From an uncultured Oscillibacter sp. (GTDB taxonomy: Bacteria > Bacillota > Clostridia > Oscillospirales > Oscillospiraceae): a stretch of DNA of 64,000 nucleotides. The notes beneath the pieces were generated by a model that made no database searches, was not told where the DNA came from, and saw nothing but the letters and a program-made list of their open reading frames with translations. Made by a program: the position numbers and the translations under genes. The stretch is from contig CAJKKQ010000005.1 of the NCBI GenBank assembly GCA_905200545.1, positions 62,001 to 126,000 of the forward strand, written 5' to 3'. Of this stretch, positions 15,135-23,820 are shown piece after piece (within the stretch, counting starts at the first letter, position 1; every line of letters starts with the position of its first letter).

Positions 15135-16271
15135 TTACAGGGTCTTGATGAACTTCTCGATGCGGTCCAGGCCCTCCTTGAGGTCCGCGTCGGAGTAGCA
15201 GTAGGAAAGACGCATATAGCCCTCGGTGCCGAAGTGGATGCCGGGGATGACGCCCACCAGCCCCTCCTTGAGCATCTTCTCGCAGAAGGTCTGGGAATCC
15301 ATGCCGTATTTCTGGATGTTGATGAACATGTAGAAGGCGCCCTCCGGCTCCTGGACTTCCAGGCCCATGTCCACCAGACGCTTGTACACATAGTCCCGGC
15401 GCTTGCGGAAGATCTCCACCACGTCGGAGGTGTCCGTCCCCAAGGCAGTGACACAGGCCTTCTGCACGAAGGAGGGGATGGAGGTAACGGCATACTGGTG
15501 GAACACCTGGATGCGGTCCATGATGGGAGCGTCCGCCATGCAGTATCCCAGGCGCCAGCCGGTCATGGCATAGGGCTTGGAGAAGCTGTTGATGACGATG
15601 ATGCGGTCCCGCATGTCCTGATACTCGGCAAAGCTGTGATACCCCTCGGTATACACCAGGGTGCGGTACACATCGTCGCACAGCACGAAAATGGGCTTGT
15701 CCTTCAGGATGTCGTGGACGGCGTCCAGGGTCTCCTTGGTGTACATGCAGCCGGTGGGGTTATTGGGAGAAGTGAGGACGATGGCCTTGGTCTTGGGCGT
15801 GATGGCCGCTTTCAGCTCCTGGGGAACGATCTGGAAATGATTGTGCTCCGTGGGCAGATTCACAGGCACGCCGTCCTGTAGCCGCACCAGTGCCTCATAG
15901 AGTCCGAAGGCAGGCGTGGGGATGATGACCTCATCCCCGGGGTTGAGGACGGTGGAGAAGGCCGCAAACAGCGCCTCTGTGGCGCCCACGGTCATGATGA
16001 TCTCGTTGGGGGCATAGTGCAGCCCATGGTGCTCCGCCTCGAACTTGGACACCGCCTCCAGCAGGTAGGGGAAGCCATTGCCGGGAGGGTAGTGGGTGTC
16101 ATTGGCATCCAGGGCAGCCTTGGCGGCCTCCTTAATGGCATCCGGGGTGTTGAGATCCGGCTCGCCGATGGTGAGGGCACAGGCGCCGGGGGTGTCCCGC
16201 ACCAGATAGGTAAACTGCCGGATGCCGGACAGTTCCACGTTCATAACGGCGCTGTTCAAAGTGAGTTCCAT
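15135..16271 (-). CDS. Class I/II pyridoxal-phosphate aminotransferase
   Basis: 378 residues of the fold-type I AspC/PatA group. PLP-binding Lys232 lies in VINSFSKPYAMTGWRLGY, NNPTG is at 170-174 and Asp200 follows. B. subtilis PatA (N-acetyl-LL-DAP aminotransferase) has the same length class, and the surrounding dapABH and M20 genes support that role; an aromatic or aspartate aminotransferase is an alternative. The start at 16271 follows AAGGAG; an in-frame extension upstream would overlap the promoter and is rejected. Confidence 0.85.
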   Translation of the reverse strand: MELTLNSAVMNVELSGIRQFTYLVRDTPGACALTIGEPDLNTPDAIKEAAKAALDANDTHYPPGNGFPYLLEAVSKFEAEHHGLHYAPNEIIMTVGATEALFAAFSTVLNPGDEVIIPTPAFGLYEALVRLQDGVPVNLPTEHNHFQIVPQELKAAITPKTKAIVLTSPNNPTGCMYTKETLDAVHDILKDKPIFVLCDDVYRTLVYTEGYHSFAEYQDMRDRIIVINSFSKPYAMTGWRLGYCMADAPIMDRIQVFHQYAVTSIPSFVQKACVTALGTDTSDVVEIFRKRRDYVYKRLVDMGLEVQEPEGAFYMFINIQKYGMDSQTFCEKMLKEGLVGVIPGIHFGTEGYMRLSYCYSDADLKEGLDRIEKFIKTL

Positions 16272-16305
16272 GGGTTCCACGCTCCTTACGATTCTGATAG
16301 AATCC

Positions 16306-16334
16306 AGTATAGGCGTATCATTATGCATTGTCAA
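16306..16334 (-). promoter_or_regulatory. Strong SigA promoter of the aminotransferase
   Basis: Perfect TTGACA and TATACT with a 17-bp spacer on the minus strand, about 35 bp before the start codon. Confidence 0.92.
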
Positions 16335-16349
16335 TGCAAGTTTTCACAG

Positions 16350-16385
16350 AAAAAGGCACGGCATCCCAGGATGCCGTGCCTTTTT
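16350..16385. terminator. Bidirectional terminator after the membrane protein gene
   Basis: AAAAAGGCACGGCATCC and GGATGCCGTGCCTTTTT, a near-perfect stem with a very short loop. It terminates the minus-strand gene ending at 16395. Confidence 0.93.
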
Positions 16386-16394
16386 GATCGGGTG

Positions 16395-18257
16395 TTATGC
16401 CGCGGGAAGGGGCGTCTCCTCCGAAGAAGCCGTGTCCCCGGACAGGGCCGGATCCTCCTGCTCCTCCTCCTGGATGGGCAGGCTGATCTCCTCCTCCGGC
16501 TGATCCTCCCGGTGGATCTGGGTACCGGAGAGGATGCTGGCGGCGGTGCCGGTGGTGTAGGTGATGGTCACCCGGTCACCCACGTTGAGGATCACCGCCA
16601 GGGGATTCTCCGCCGCGCTGACAGCGTAGAACACGTCGCTCTCCTCCAGGCGGAAGAAGTAGTAGGAGTTGCCGTCCATGACAGCAGAGCGGATCTCGGC
16701 GATGGCGCCGGATACCTCCGCCTGATCGCTGGGGATCACCTCCGTCTCACTGTCACCGATGAGGCCGTTGTCCGCCAGGGCCTGGCGGTAGCTGGCCTCG
16801 CAGGCGGCCACGGTGCCGCCGGTGGAGACGATGGAGTACTGCTGCACATTGACCATGGCGTACATCTTCACCAGGCCGTCCTCGCCCTTGAGGGCCATGA
16901 AGTAGGTGGGCTGGTCGGCAATGTTAAGCAGCAGGGGGAAGGTAGCGGTATAGCGCATCTGCTGCACCTGGCTCTGGGCACTGGCCTGGGCAGAGGCCTC
17001 CGTGGCGCCGGCGCAGGAATAGAACCGGGTCTCCTTGGTGCGCTGGTTGGAGAGCAAAAAGCCGATGTTGGACTGGTCGGAGGTGACGGAGGTGACGCCG
17101 GTATACATATACACGTCGTCCCCGATGGCGATATAGTTATAGCCGTCGGTGGTGACCTTCACATCCTTCTGGCCCAGAATGGAGTTCAAAAAGCCGTTGG
17201 AATACATGCCGTAGTAGTCGTACTGCTCCATGATGAGCTCCGCCACATACAGCTGATCCACCCAGGAGGGAACCTCCTCGTAATACTGGCTCTCACCGGT
17301 GACGGCGTTCACCAGCACGGCGCCGCGAATGTCGGTGCCGCCGAAGAGGCCGATGGTCTTCACCATCCGGGGGCAGACCCAGTAGGGGGTGCCCTCCTCG
17401 TCGATCTCAAAGACGGGATCGGCGAACATATAGGTGGGATAGTGGAAGCGCAGGTGCCGCTGGAGATTGCGGCCGAAGTGCTCGGCAGGGGTATACTTCA
17501 TCCCCTCGTCCAGCCGCACCACCTCCACATCCTGGGTCACCATATCCACGATCAGATAGGCGGGCAGGCCCTCAGAGCGGTTGGTGAACCACTTAATGAG
17601 GTCGGCGTAGGCCAGGGACGCCACCCGCACCGGGCGGCCCTGGTAGTTGATCTGGGTGAAGTCCTCCCGAATCTCGAACTGGGAGACCATGTCCGCCAGT
17701 TCGCCGAGCTTGCGGGTGGCCAGGCGCTGGGCGGAATCCTTATCCACCATGGGGATCTGGTCGTAGGAGATCTCCTCCACCTCGGCGGCGAAATCGCCGT
17801 CCTCCACAGTCAGGAGCTCGGCATAGCTGCCGGCCCGCAGCACCACCCAAGAGGAAAGGGCTCCGATGGCAATGGCAGCGATGAGGGCCACCAGCACAAA
17901 AAAGGGAATGGTGCACTGCTTTTTCACGAACCGGAAGTAGCCTGCGGCCCCCTCACCCTGGAACCCGGAGGTAAACACCGCCGAGATGCAGTACACGGCG
18001 CACAGCAGGAATACAAACACATAGAACTCCTCGGCGTGGAAGTTCAGGGCGGGCAGCTCCACATAGAAGTACCCTAGGCCGAAGAGCAGCGTCACACCCA
18101 GGTTGATGAGCACCCGGGTAAAGGCATTGCCGATGGCCTTTCTGGGCTTGCGGGCCTTTTTAGGCTGCTGCTGGAAGGGGGAACCGCCCCCCTCACCCTG
18201 GAAATTTCCCGTGAAATCCCCGGGATTAAAGCCGCCGAAATGGAACGTAAACGGCAT
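16395..18257 (-). CDS. Large membrane-anchored protein of unknown function
   Basis: 620 residues. A Gly/Phe-rich N-terminus (FHFGGFNPGDFTGNF) and a basic stretch (PKKARKPRK) precede three hydrophobic segments at about 49-67, 78-96 and 117-140. By the positive-inside rule the remaining 480 residues face outward; they contain many Tyr/Val-rich beta-like stretches and end in an acidic tail rich in Glu and Pro. I recognise no enzymatic motif. It has its own promoter and terminator and so is a single-gene unit. RBS AGGAGG precedes the chosen ATG. Confidence 0.8.
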   Translation of the reverse strand: MPFTFHFGGFNPGDFTGNFQGEGGGSPFQQQPKKARKPRKAIGNAFTRVLINLGVTLLFGLGYFYVELPALNFHAEEFYVFVFLLCAVYCISAVFTSGFQGEGAAGYFRFVKKQCTIPFFVLVALIAAIAIGALSSWVVLRAGSYAELLTVEDGDFAAEVEEISYDQIPMVDKDSAQRLATRKLGELADMVSQFEIREDFTQINYQGRPVRVASLAYADLIKWFTNRSEGLPAYLIVDMVTQDVEVVRLDEGMKYTPAEHFGRNLQRHLRFHYPTYMFADPVFEIDEEGTPYWVCPRMVKTIGLFGGTDIRGAVLVNAVTGESQYYEEVPSWVDQLYVAELIMEQYDYYGMYSNGFLNSILGQKDVKVTTDGYNYIAIGDDVYMYTGVTSVTSDQSNIGFLLSNQRTKETRFYSCAGATEASAQASAQSQVQQMRYTATFPLLLNIADQPTYFMALKGEDGLVKMYAMVNVQQYSIVSTGGTVAACEASYRQALADNGLIGDSETEVIPSDQAEVSGAIAEIRSAVMDGNSYYFFRLEESDVFYAVSAAENPLAVILNVGDRVTITYTTGTAASILSGTQIHREDQPEEEISLPIQEEEQEDPALSGDTASSEETPLPAA

Positions 18258-18298
18258 GAAACCATGTCCTCCTTTTTGTAATGGGGCAAATTATATTC

Positions 18299-18327
18299 AT
18301 GATACCGGAAAAGTATGAACAAATCAA
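18299..18327 (-). promoter_or_regulatory. SigA promoter of the 620-residue membrane protein
   Basis: TTGATT and TATCAT with a 17-bp spacer on the minus strand, about 40 bp before the ATG. Confidence 0.75.
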
Positions 18328-18359
18328 GTTCCCCTGCCGGGGATCCAGAGGATCCTCCC

Positions 18360-19004
18360 TCAGTAAAAGTCCCGCTCTCCAAAGAGGCTTCGCAATCCGG
18401 GACGGTCCATGACCCGGATTCTCCCATAGGACTGCTGAATCAGCCCCCGTTCCCGAAACTGTTTCAGGCAGTTGGAAACGCTGACCCGGCTCATGCCCGT
18501 GACAGCTGCAATCTGTTCCTGGGTATAGGATACCTGTTGGCGGGTCTCTGTATTCGAATACAGGAAACACGCCAGTTTCCCTTCATTTTTCGTAAACTGC
18601 GCGTAAAAAATCCAGCTGGATAGCAGCTCAATTTTCTTCATGAACAGGGCCAACAACTCAGGAAAGCTCTCCGGATTCTCCGCACAGCCCCGAAACAGCT
18701 GCCCTGCATCCATGGCATACATCAAAAGATCCGTGGCCGCGTCGGCACAGACGATCCGCACCGGAGGCCTGGCCGCGACCTCCTCTCCCACCAGGTTCCC
18801 CCGCTCCACGAAACACAGTGTCCGTTCCGTCCCGTCTGGATAGAGCAAATAGGCCCTCACCTTTCCGCTCTCCAGATAATAGATCTCCTGTGCCGGCGCG
18901 TCTTTTAGAAAGATCTGCTGCCCCGCAGAAAACCGGCGGATATGTCCATACCGGCGAAACAATCCCGGTATATGCCGCATGGCCGTCTGTCCAGTATGAT
19001 CCAT
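18360..19004 (-). CDS. Crp/Fnr-family transcriptional regulator
   Basis: 214 residues. The N-terminal two-thirds is a cyclic-nucleotide-binding-like beta-barrel (AQEIYYLESGKVRAYLLYPDG, VERGNLVGEE), and the C-terminus is an HTH_Crp domain with recognition helix GMSRVSVSNCLKQFRERGLI. Two Cys lie in the effector domain but no Fnr-type N-terminal Cys cluster is present, so iron-sulfur oxygen sensing of the Fnr kind is unlikely. The start at 19004 follows AGGGAGGG. It is divergent from an alpha/beta hydrolase with a Crp-type dyad between them. Confidence 0.9.
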   Translation of the reverse strand: MDHTGQTAMRHIPGLFRRYGHIRRFSAGQQIFLKDAPAQEIYYLESGKVRAYLLYPDGTERTLCFVERGNLVGEEVAARPPVRIVCADAATDLLMYAMDAGQLFRGCAENPESFPELLALFMKKIELLSSWIFYAQFTKNEGKLACFLYSNTETRQQVSYTQEQIAAVTGMSRVSVSNCLKQFRERGLIQQSYGRIRVMDRPGLRSLFGERDFY

Positions 19005-19048
19005 AGTCCCTCCCTGCATATTGCACAAATTTTCTCTGTATTCTTATC

Positions 19049-19078
19049 ATAATAATAGCATTTCATAAAATTTGTAAA
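19049..19078 (-). promoter_or_regulatory. Promoter of the Crp/Fnr gene
   Basis: TTTACA and TATTAT with an 18-bp spacer on the minus strand. The -35 lies inside the TTGTAAAG dyad, which suggests autoregulation. Confidence 0.55.
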
Positions 19079-19089
19079 GTTCTTTACAA
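19072..19089. promoter_or_regulatory. Crp/Fnr-type operator dyad TTGTAAAG-TT-CTTTACAA
   Basis: Perfect 8-bp inverted repeat with a 2-bp centre (equally TTGTAA-N6-TTACAA, the spacing of Crp/Fnr sites), midway between the divergent regulator and hydrolase genes. Confidence 0.7.
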
Positions 19090-19158
19090 TTTTCTGGGGG
19101 GAAATATTCAACAATGGATTCACAGGCCTGTATCTCGTCAATCAAAGGAGGGTTCAAG

Positions 19159-19953
19159 ATGGCTTCTTTTCTGACAAACGATGGTGTTTCCATTCATTAC
19201 GAGATCTCAGGCAGCGGACGTCCTCTGGTAATGCTGCACGGATGGGATCAGAGCGCCAAGGCATTTTGCAATAATATCCCCGCACTCTCAGAGCGCTATC
19301 AGGTCATCACGGTGGATCTGCGGGGGCACGGCGAATCCGACAAGCCCACATATGGATACCGGATCTCCCGGCTGGCTATGGACGTATGGCAGCTGTTGGA
19401 AAACCTGGATCTGCACGACGTGGTGCTGTTGGGCTGGTCTATGGGCTGCTCGGTGGTGTGGAGCTACTGGGATTTGTTCCGCTCCCACCGGCTGAGCAAG
19501 CTGATTTTGGTGGATGAACCGCCTCTGTGCCTGGTCAATGACAGCAATCCCGACGGCTTTGCCGACAACCAGGCCCTGGAAGCGCTGAAAACCTCCATCC
19601 TCACAGACACGGTCAACGCCACCCGCGGGTTCGTGGATATGATGCTCTATACGCCTGCCGGCAAGGCCGCCTATGGCCAGCAGACTCTGGAGGAAAGCCT
19701 GAAATTTCCGCCCGCACAGTGCACCCATCTTCTTTTGAACCATGTGTACACGGACTGGCGGGATGTGATCCCCACCATTACCCTTCCCACACTGGTTATC
19801 GCGGCCAAAAACAGCCACGTAAAAGTATCCAACAACCAATGGACCCATGACCACATTCCCGGCTCTGAGCTCAAAATATTTGAGACCGCCCATATGATGT
19901 TTATGGAGGAGCCGGAGGCTTTCAATGCCGCCGTCAGCGCATTTATTGGATAA
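19159..19953 (+). CDS. Alpha/beta-fold hydrolase
   Basis: 264 residues. The oxyanion segment LHGWDQSAK, the nucleophile elbow LGWSMGCS and a His near the C-terminus (ETAHMMFMEEPEAF) complete a Ser-Asp-His triad typical of alpha/beta hydrolases such as esterases and haloperoxidase-like enzymes. A helical cap lies between residues 130 and 190. No signal peptide, so cytoplasmic. The substrate is not evident. The start at 19159 has AAAGGAGGG upstream. Likely controlled by the divergent Crp/Fnr protein. Confidence 0.88.
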   Translation: MASFLTNDGVSIHYEISGSGRPLVMLHGWDQSAKAFCNNIPALSERYQVITVDLRGHGESDKPTYGYRISRLAMDVWQLLENLDLHDVVLLGWSMGCSVVWSYWDLFRSHRLSKLILVDEPPLCLVNDSNPDGFADNQALEALKTSILTDTVNATRGFVDMMLYTPAGKAAYGQQTLEESLKFPPAQCTHLLLNHVYTDWRDVIPTITLPTLVIAAKNSHVKVSNNQWTHDHIPGSELKIFETAHMMFMEEPEAFNAAVSAFIG

Positions 19954-19960
19954 ACGAAAC

Positions 19961-19997
19961 GGGGCAGGCGCTGCAGTTTACCCGCAGTGCCTGCCCC
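19961..19997. terminator. Stem-loop between the hydrolase and clpC
   Basis: GGGGCAGGCGCTGC pairs with GCAGTGCCTGCCCC (one G-U) around a short loop. The T-richness on the minus side (GTTTCGTTTA) is modest, so it is a moderate-confidence bidirectional terminator between convergent genes. Confidence 0.65.
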
Positions 19998-20028
19998 ATG
20001 CGTATTTTGCAGGGCATTTGCCATGCTG

Positions 20029-22488
20029 TTATTTGCCCACGCAGAGGTGGTCGTCCTCCACGGTGAGGCGGGCGGTGTCGCCGCTCTTGAGGGTGCCGTC
20101 CAGCATCCGCTCGGCCACGGCGTCCTCCACCTTGCTCTGGATAGCCCGGCGCAGGGGACGGGCACCGTACTTGGGATCAAAGCCCTCCTTGGCCAACTCC
20201 GCCACAGCCTCGTCGCTGGCATCCAGATGCAGGCCCATGGTCTCCATCCGGGCAGAGACGGTCTTGAGCATCCGGCGGGCAACCTCTTCGATATCCTTCT
20301 CCGTCAGGGGACGGAATACGATGATGTCGTCGATCCGGTTGAGGAACTCAGGACGGAAGGTCTGGCGCAGCTCCGCCAGCACGGCCTCCTTGGCCTGCTG
20401 GAAGCGCTTTTCAGCGTCGGGATCGCTGCCCGCTTCCTCGGCGGAGAAGCCCAGCTTGCCGCCGGCGGCGGTAAGGCTCTTGGCGCCGATGTTGCTGGTC
20501 ATGACGATGACCGTGTTCTTGAAGTCCACGGTACGGCCCTGGGAGTCGGTGATCCGGCCGTCATCCAGGATCTGCAGCAGGATGTTCCACACATCCTCAT
20601 GGGCCTTTTCGATCTCATCGAAGAGCACCACGGAGTAGGGCTTTCTGCGCACCTTTTCGGTGAGCTGGCCGCCCTCGTCATGGCCCACATATCCCGGAGG
20701 GGATCCGATGAGACGGGACACTGTATGCCGCTCCATGTATTCGGACATATCGATCCGGATCATGGCGTTCTCGTCGCCGAACATGGCTTCCGCCAGGGAC
20801 TTGCACAGCTCCGTCTTGCCCACGCCCGTGGGGCCAAGGAACAGGAACGAACCGATGGGACGCTTGGGGTCCTTCAACCCCACACGGCCACGGCGGATGG
20901 CCCGGGCCACTGCCTTGACGGCCTCGTCCTGGCCCACCACACGCTCATGGAGGGTGTCCTCCATATGCAGCAGCCGCTGCCCCTCGTCCTCGGTGAGCCG
21001 GGTGACGGGGATACCGGTCCAGCTGGACACCACGGCGGCAATATCGTCCTCCGTGACGGGACGGTGCTGGGCCTGGTTCTTGCGGCGCTTATCCCGCTCC
21101 AGCTCCACCTGCTCCCGGTAATCCTTCTCGATGTCCCGCAGCTGGGCGGCCTTTTCGTAGTCCTGTGCCTCGATGGCGGCGTCCTTGTCCTTCACCAGGG
21201 CAGAGATCTTCTCCTCCAGGCTCTTGAGCTCGGGAGAGATCTCCTCTGTCTCCATCCGCACCCGGCTGGCGGCCTCGTCCATCAGGTCGATGGCCTTGTC
21301 GGGCAGGAAACGGTCGTTGATATACCGGGAAGAAAGGGACACAGCAGCCTCCAGGGCCTCATCGGTAATCTGGAGCTTATGGTGGGTCTCGTACTTCTCC
21401 CGCAGGCCCTTGAGGATCTCCAGGGTAGCCTCCTTGCTGGGTTCACCCACCTGCACCGGCTGGAACCGGCGCTCCAGGGCGGCGTCCTTTTCGATATACT
21501 TGCGGTACTCGTTGAGGGTCGTTGCGCCGATAACGCGGATCTCACCGCGGCCCAGAGCGGGCTTGATGATGTTGGCGGCATCCACGGCGCCCTCGGCGGA
21601 GCCGGCGCCCACGATGGTGTGCAGCTCATCGATGAAGAGGATCACGTTGCCGGACTTCTTCACTTCCTCCAGGGTCTTCTTGATACGCTCCTCAAACTCG
21701 CCACGGTACTTGGTGCCGGCCACCATGCCGGAAAGGTCCAGGGAGAGGATGCGCTTATCCAGCAGATCGTCGGGCACGTCGCCCATGGCGATCTTCCGGG
21801 CCAGGCCCTCGGCGATGGCTGTCTTGCCGACACCGGGTTCGCCGATGAGGCAGGGGTTGTTCTTGGTACGGCGGGAGAGGATCTGGATCACCCGCTGGAT
21901 CTCCTGATCACGGCCGATGACCGGATCCAGCTTGCCTGCCCGGGCATCTGCCGTCAGATCACGGGTGAACTCCTGGAGGGTCTTGTTCTTGCCGTCGTCC
22001 CGGGAGGCGGATTTGGCGCCGCCGGAAGAGGAAGAACGGCTGTTCTGAGGTGCCTGGGAAAGCTTGGTCATGAGGGCGGTGTAGAGCTTACGGGCATCCA
22101 CACCGGCGGTACGCAGGATGCGGACGGCCATGTTGTTGCCCTCCCGCAAAATGCCTGCCAGCAGGTGCTCGGTACCCACGAAGTTGCACCCGCCCCGGAC
22201 GGAGTCCTCCATGGCGATCTCCACCACGCGCTTGGCTCTGGGGGTCAGGCCCTGAGCGGGGTTGCCGCCGGGCAGCCCGGCGCCCACGCTCTTTTTGATG
22301 ATCTCCACGATCATCTCATCGGTGAGGCCCTCTTCGGTCAGCACCTCGTGGGCCACACCCTCGTTTTCACGCATCAATCCCAGCAGCAGGTGCTCGGTGC
22401 CCACGTAACCGTGGCCCAGCTCCCCGGCTGCTTCCTGGGAAAGCCGCAGAGCCTCTTCGGCTCCGGGCGTAAATCTGTTTTCATTCAT
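20029..22488 (-). CDS. clpC: ATP-dependent Clp protease ATP-binding subunit ClpC
   Basis: 819 residues with the full ClpC layout: two N-terminal Clp-N repeats (1-140), first AAA+ domain with Walker A GEPGVGKT at 216-223, a UVR-like coiled-coil insert near 425-465 ([18 protein letters not shown]), second AAA+ domain with [13 protein letters not shown], and a C-terminal D2-small domain. It unfolds substrates for ClpP. It is the last gene of ctsR-mcsA-clpC, 34 bp after mcsA, and should be CtsR-repressed. ClpP itself is not in the window. Confidence 0.97.
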   Translation of the reverse strand: MNENRFTPGAEEALRLSQEAAGELGHGYVGTEHLLLGLMRENEGVAHEVLTEEGLTDEMIVEIIKKSVGAGLPGGNPAQGLTPRAKRVVEIAMEDSVRGGCNFVGTEHLLAGILREGNNMAVRILRTAGVDARKLYTALMTKLSQAPQNSRSSSSGGAKSASRDDGKNKTLQEFTRDLTADARAGKLDPVIGRDQEIQRVIQILSRRTKNNPCLIGEPGVGKTAIAEGLARKIAMGDVPDDLLDKRILSLDLSGMVAGTKYRGEFEERIKKTLEEVKKSGNVILFIDELHTIVGAGSAEGAVDAANIIKPALGRGEIRVIGATTLNEYRKYIEKDAALERRFQPVQVGEPSKEATLEILKGLREKYETHHKLQITDEALEAAVSLSSRYINDRFLPDKAIDLMDEAASRVRMETEEISPELKSLEEKISALVKDKDAAIEAQDYEKAAQLRDIEKDYREQVELERDKRRKNQAQHRPVTEDDIAAVVSSWTGIPVTRLTEDEGQRLLHMEDTLHERVVGQDEAVKAVARAIRRGRVGLKDPKRPIGSFLFLGPTGVGKTELCKSLAEAMFGDENAMIRIDMSEYMERHTVSRLIGSPPGYVGHDEGGQLTEKVRRKPYSVVLFDEIEKAHEDVWNILLQILDDGRITDSQGRTVDFKNTVIVMTSNIGAKSLTAAGGKLGFSAEEAGSDPDAEKRFQQAKEAVLAELRQTFRPEFLNRIDDIIVFRPLTEKDIEEVARRMLKTVSARMETMGLHLDASDEAVAELAKEGFDPKYGARPLRRAIQSKVEDAVAERMLDGTLKSGDTARLTVEDDHLCVGK

Positions 22489-22522
22489 AAATCGTTACCT
22501 TCCTTTCTGTGGGAAAGCCCTG

Positions 22523-23038
22523 TTACTTGTCTTCCTTGTTCTCCTTGCGCTCCGCTTCCAGCTGCCGGATCTGATCCCGCAGCTCCGCGGCCCGCTCGAA
22601 GTTCTCCTGGTGAACGGCCTTCTTCATCTCCATGCGCAAGGCGTTGAGCTGACGCATCCGGGTGAAGCGTCCCTGCTCCTCCTTACCCACCAGATCATCC
22701 TTCTTCTCCTGCGTCTGAGCCTCCTGGGTCTGCACGGGCGCTGCGCTGAGGGCCGGCATATCGGCGAAGAAGTCGTCGAAGGGGTCCTCCAGCAACCGGT
22801 TCATCCGGCCGAAGAGACTGGGCATGGGAGAGAAGAAGTCATCGAGGAAGCTGCCTCCGAAGAAGCTGTTTCCGCCGAAGAAATTCTGCATCATCCGCTG
22901 ACTGCGGGCTGCCACCTGCTGGGTATAACCCAGCTTCTGGGCGCACTGGCTGCAAAGGTGCTTCTCCGTGATCTGTCCGTTGATATTGCTCTGGTAAACA
23001 AAGGTTACCTCATTCTTGCCACAATTTTCGCATTTCAT
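22523..23038 (-). CDS. mcsA: McsA-like UVR-motif protein with a single zinc site
   Basis: 171 residues. The N-terminus MKCENCGKNEVTF and LCSQCAQKLGY form one four-Cys zinc site; the middle is Phe/Gly-rich and disordered-looking (NFFGGNSFFGGSFLDDFF); the C-terminus carries a UVR motif (MEMKKAVHQENFERAAELRD). McsA is the activator of the arginine kinase McsB and a ClpC adaptor in Bacillus. Here the second zinc site of B. subtilis McsA is absent and mcsB is missing between this gene and clpC. It lies in the ctsR operon. Role as a ClpC adaptor is inferred. Confidence 0.85.
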   Translation of the reverse strand: MKCENCGKNEVTFVYQSNINGQITEKHLCSQCAQKLGYTQQVAARSQRMMQNFFGGNSFFGGSFLDDFFSPMPSLFGRMNRLLEDPFDDFFADMPALSAAPVQTQEAQTQEKKDDLVGKEEQGRFTRMRQLNALRMEMKKAVHQENFERAAELRDQIRQLEAERKENKEDK

Positions 23039-23095
23039 AATGTATTCCTCCTATATGAGAGATATTGTTTACAACTTAAAAGATGCTCCGCAGGA

Positions 23096-23548
23096 CTAAA
23101 CCTGCAAGATCAGCACCTGGCGCAGGATGTCCGCGCGCACCGCGTCCCGGCTCTCCCGGGGCACCTGGGCCAAAGCCTTGTCGCCCACAGCGGCCAGGAT
23201 CGCCCGTCCGGCGTTCTCCTCCAGCGCTCCGGCCTGTACCAGATTGCTGAGGATCGCCCGGGCAGAGGGTAGGTCCATCCGCTCCCCCAGGGAGTTGATG
23301 ACGTGCATCAAAAGCGTCTGCCGGTCTACCCGGACCCGCGTGATCCGGATGTATCCGTTACCGCCCCGGCGGCTTTCCACAATGTATCCCCGCTCCGGGG
23401 AAAACCGGGTGGACATCACGTAATTGATCTGACTGGGTACGCAGTTAAAGCGTTGGGCCAGATCGCTGCGCTGAACTTCCAGCACACCGTCTTCCGCCTC
23501 GTCCAGGCTCTCCTGGAGGAAGCTGGCAATCAAATCTGAAATTCCCAC
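23096..23548 (-). CDS. ctsR: Transcriptional repressor CtsR
   Basis: 150 residues, the standard CtsR length with a GTG start (GISDLIASFLQ, AAGGG upstream). The winged-helix domain shows SDLAQRFNCVPSQINYVMSTRF and the glycine-rich wing ESRRGGNGYIRI, which in CtsR contacts DNA and holds the heat-sensing and arginine-phosphorylation region. It represses clp genes by binding GGTCAAA heptad repeats, two of which flank its own promoter. An in-frame extension upstream of the GTG is not supported because it begins inside the leader. Confidence 0.95.
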   Translation of the reverse strand: MGISDLIASFLQESLDEAEDGVLEVQRSDLAQRFNCVPSQINYVMSTRFSPERGYIVESRRGGNGYIRITRVRVDRQTLLMHVINSLGERMDLPSARAILSNLVQAGALEENAGRAILAAVGDKALAQVPRESRDAVRADILRQVLILQV

Positions 23549-23598
23549 GTTTTGACCATCCCTTTCCAAAAGCCTCGCCAAAGTCTTTCAACTTTGAC

Positions 23599-23615
23599 TT
23601 TGACTTTCTTTGATC
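23599..23615 (-). promoter_or_regulatory. CtsR operator 2 (downstream of the ctsR promoter)
   Basis: GATCAAAGAAAGTCAAA on the minus strand: two heptads with a 3-bp spacer, one base from the consensus. A further AGTCAAA heptad follows immediately at 23593-23598. It lies just past the start point. Confidence 0.85.
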
Positions 23616-23630
23616 TTTGTTTCTGACGTT

Positions 23631-23658
23631 AGTATACCACCCTTTGATCAAATGTCAA
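23631..23658 (-). promoter_or_regulatory. SigA promoter of ctsR-mcsA-clpC
   Basis: Perfect TTGACA and TATACT with a 16-bp spacer on the minus strand, sandwiched between two CtsR boxes. Confidence 0.9.
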
Positions 23659-23667
23659 GGGGTAAAA

Positions 23668-23684
23668 TTTGACTTTCTTTGACC
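23668..23684 (-). promoter_or_regulatory. CtsR operator 1 (upstream of the ctsR promoter)
   Basis: GGTCAAAGAAAGTCAAA on the minus strand, an exact match to the tandem CtsR heptad repeat, 9 bp upstream of the -35. Confidence 0.92.
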
Positions 23685-23760
23685 AATTTGAAAATAAATT
23701 GTGAACGACGTCCATTCCGCTTGCTGGGTAAAATCTCCGATAAGTTTTTAACAGATTCCC

Positions 23761-23788
23761 TTGCTTTTTTGGAATAGTATGATAAAAT
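23761..23788 (+). promoter_or_regulatory. Promoter of the ferredoxin gene
   Basis: TTGCTT and TAAAAT with a 16-bp spacer, 32 bp before the ATG. Confidence 0.6.
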
Positions 23789-23820
23789 GAAAGTCACAAA
23801 ATCTTATGGAGGTGTTTCCA

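Noticed and set aside
14911..15198. A 95-codon frame overlapping the Cys-rich gene
   Set aside because: It uses an ATG inside the ribosome site of the better gene, reads through a strong terminator into the antisense of the aminotransferase and has Pro/Ala/Ser-rich shadow composition.
19987..22647. An 886-codon plus-strand frame opposite clpC
   Set aside because: Antisense to a full-length ClpC with intact motifs; composition is typical of reverse-complemented coding DNA.
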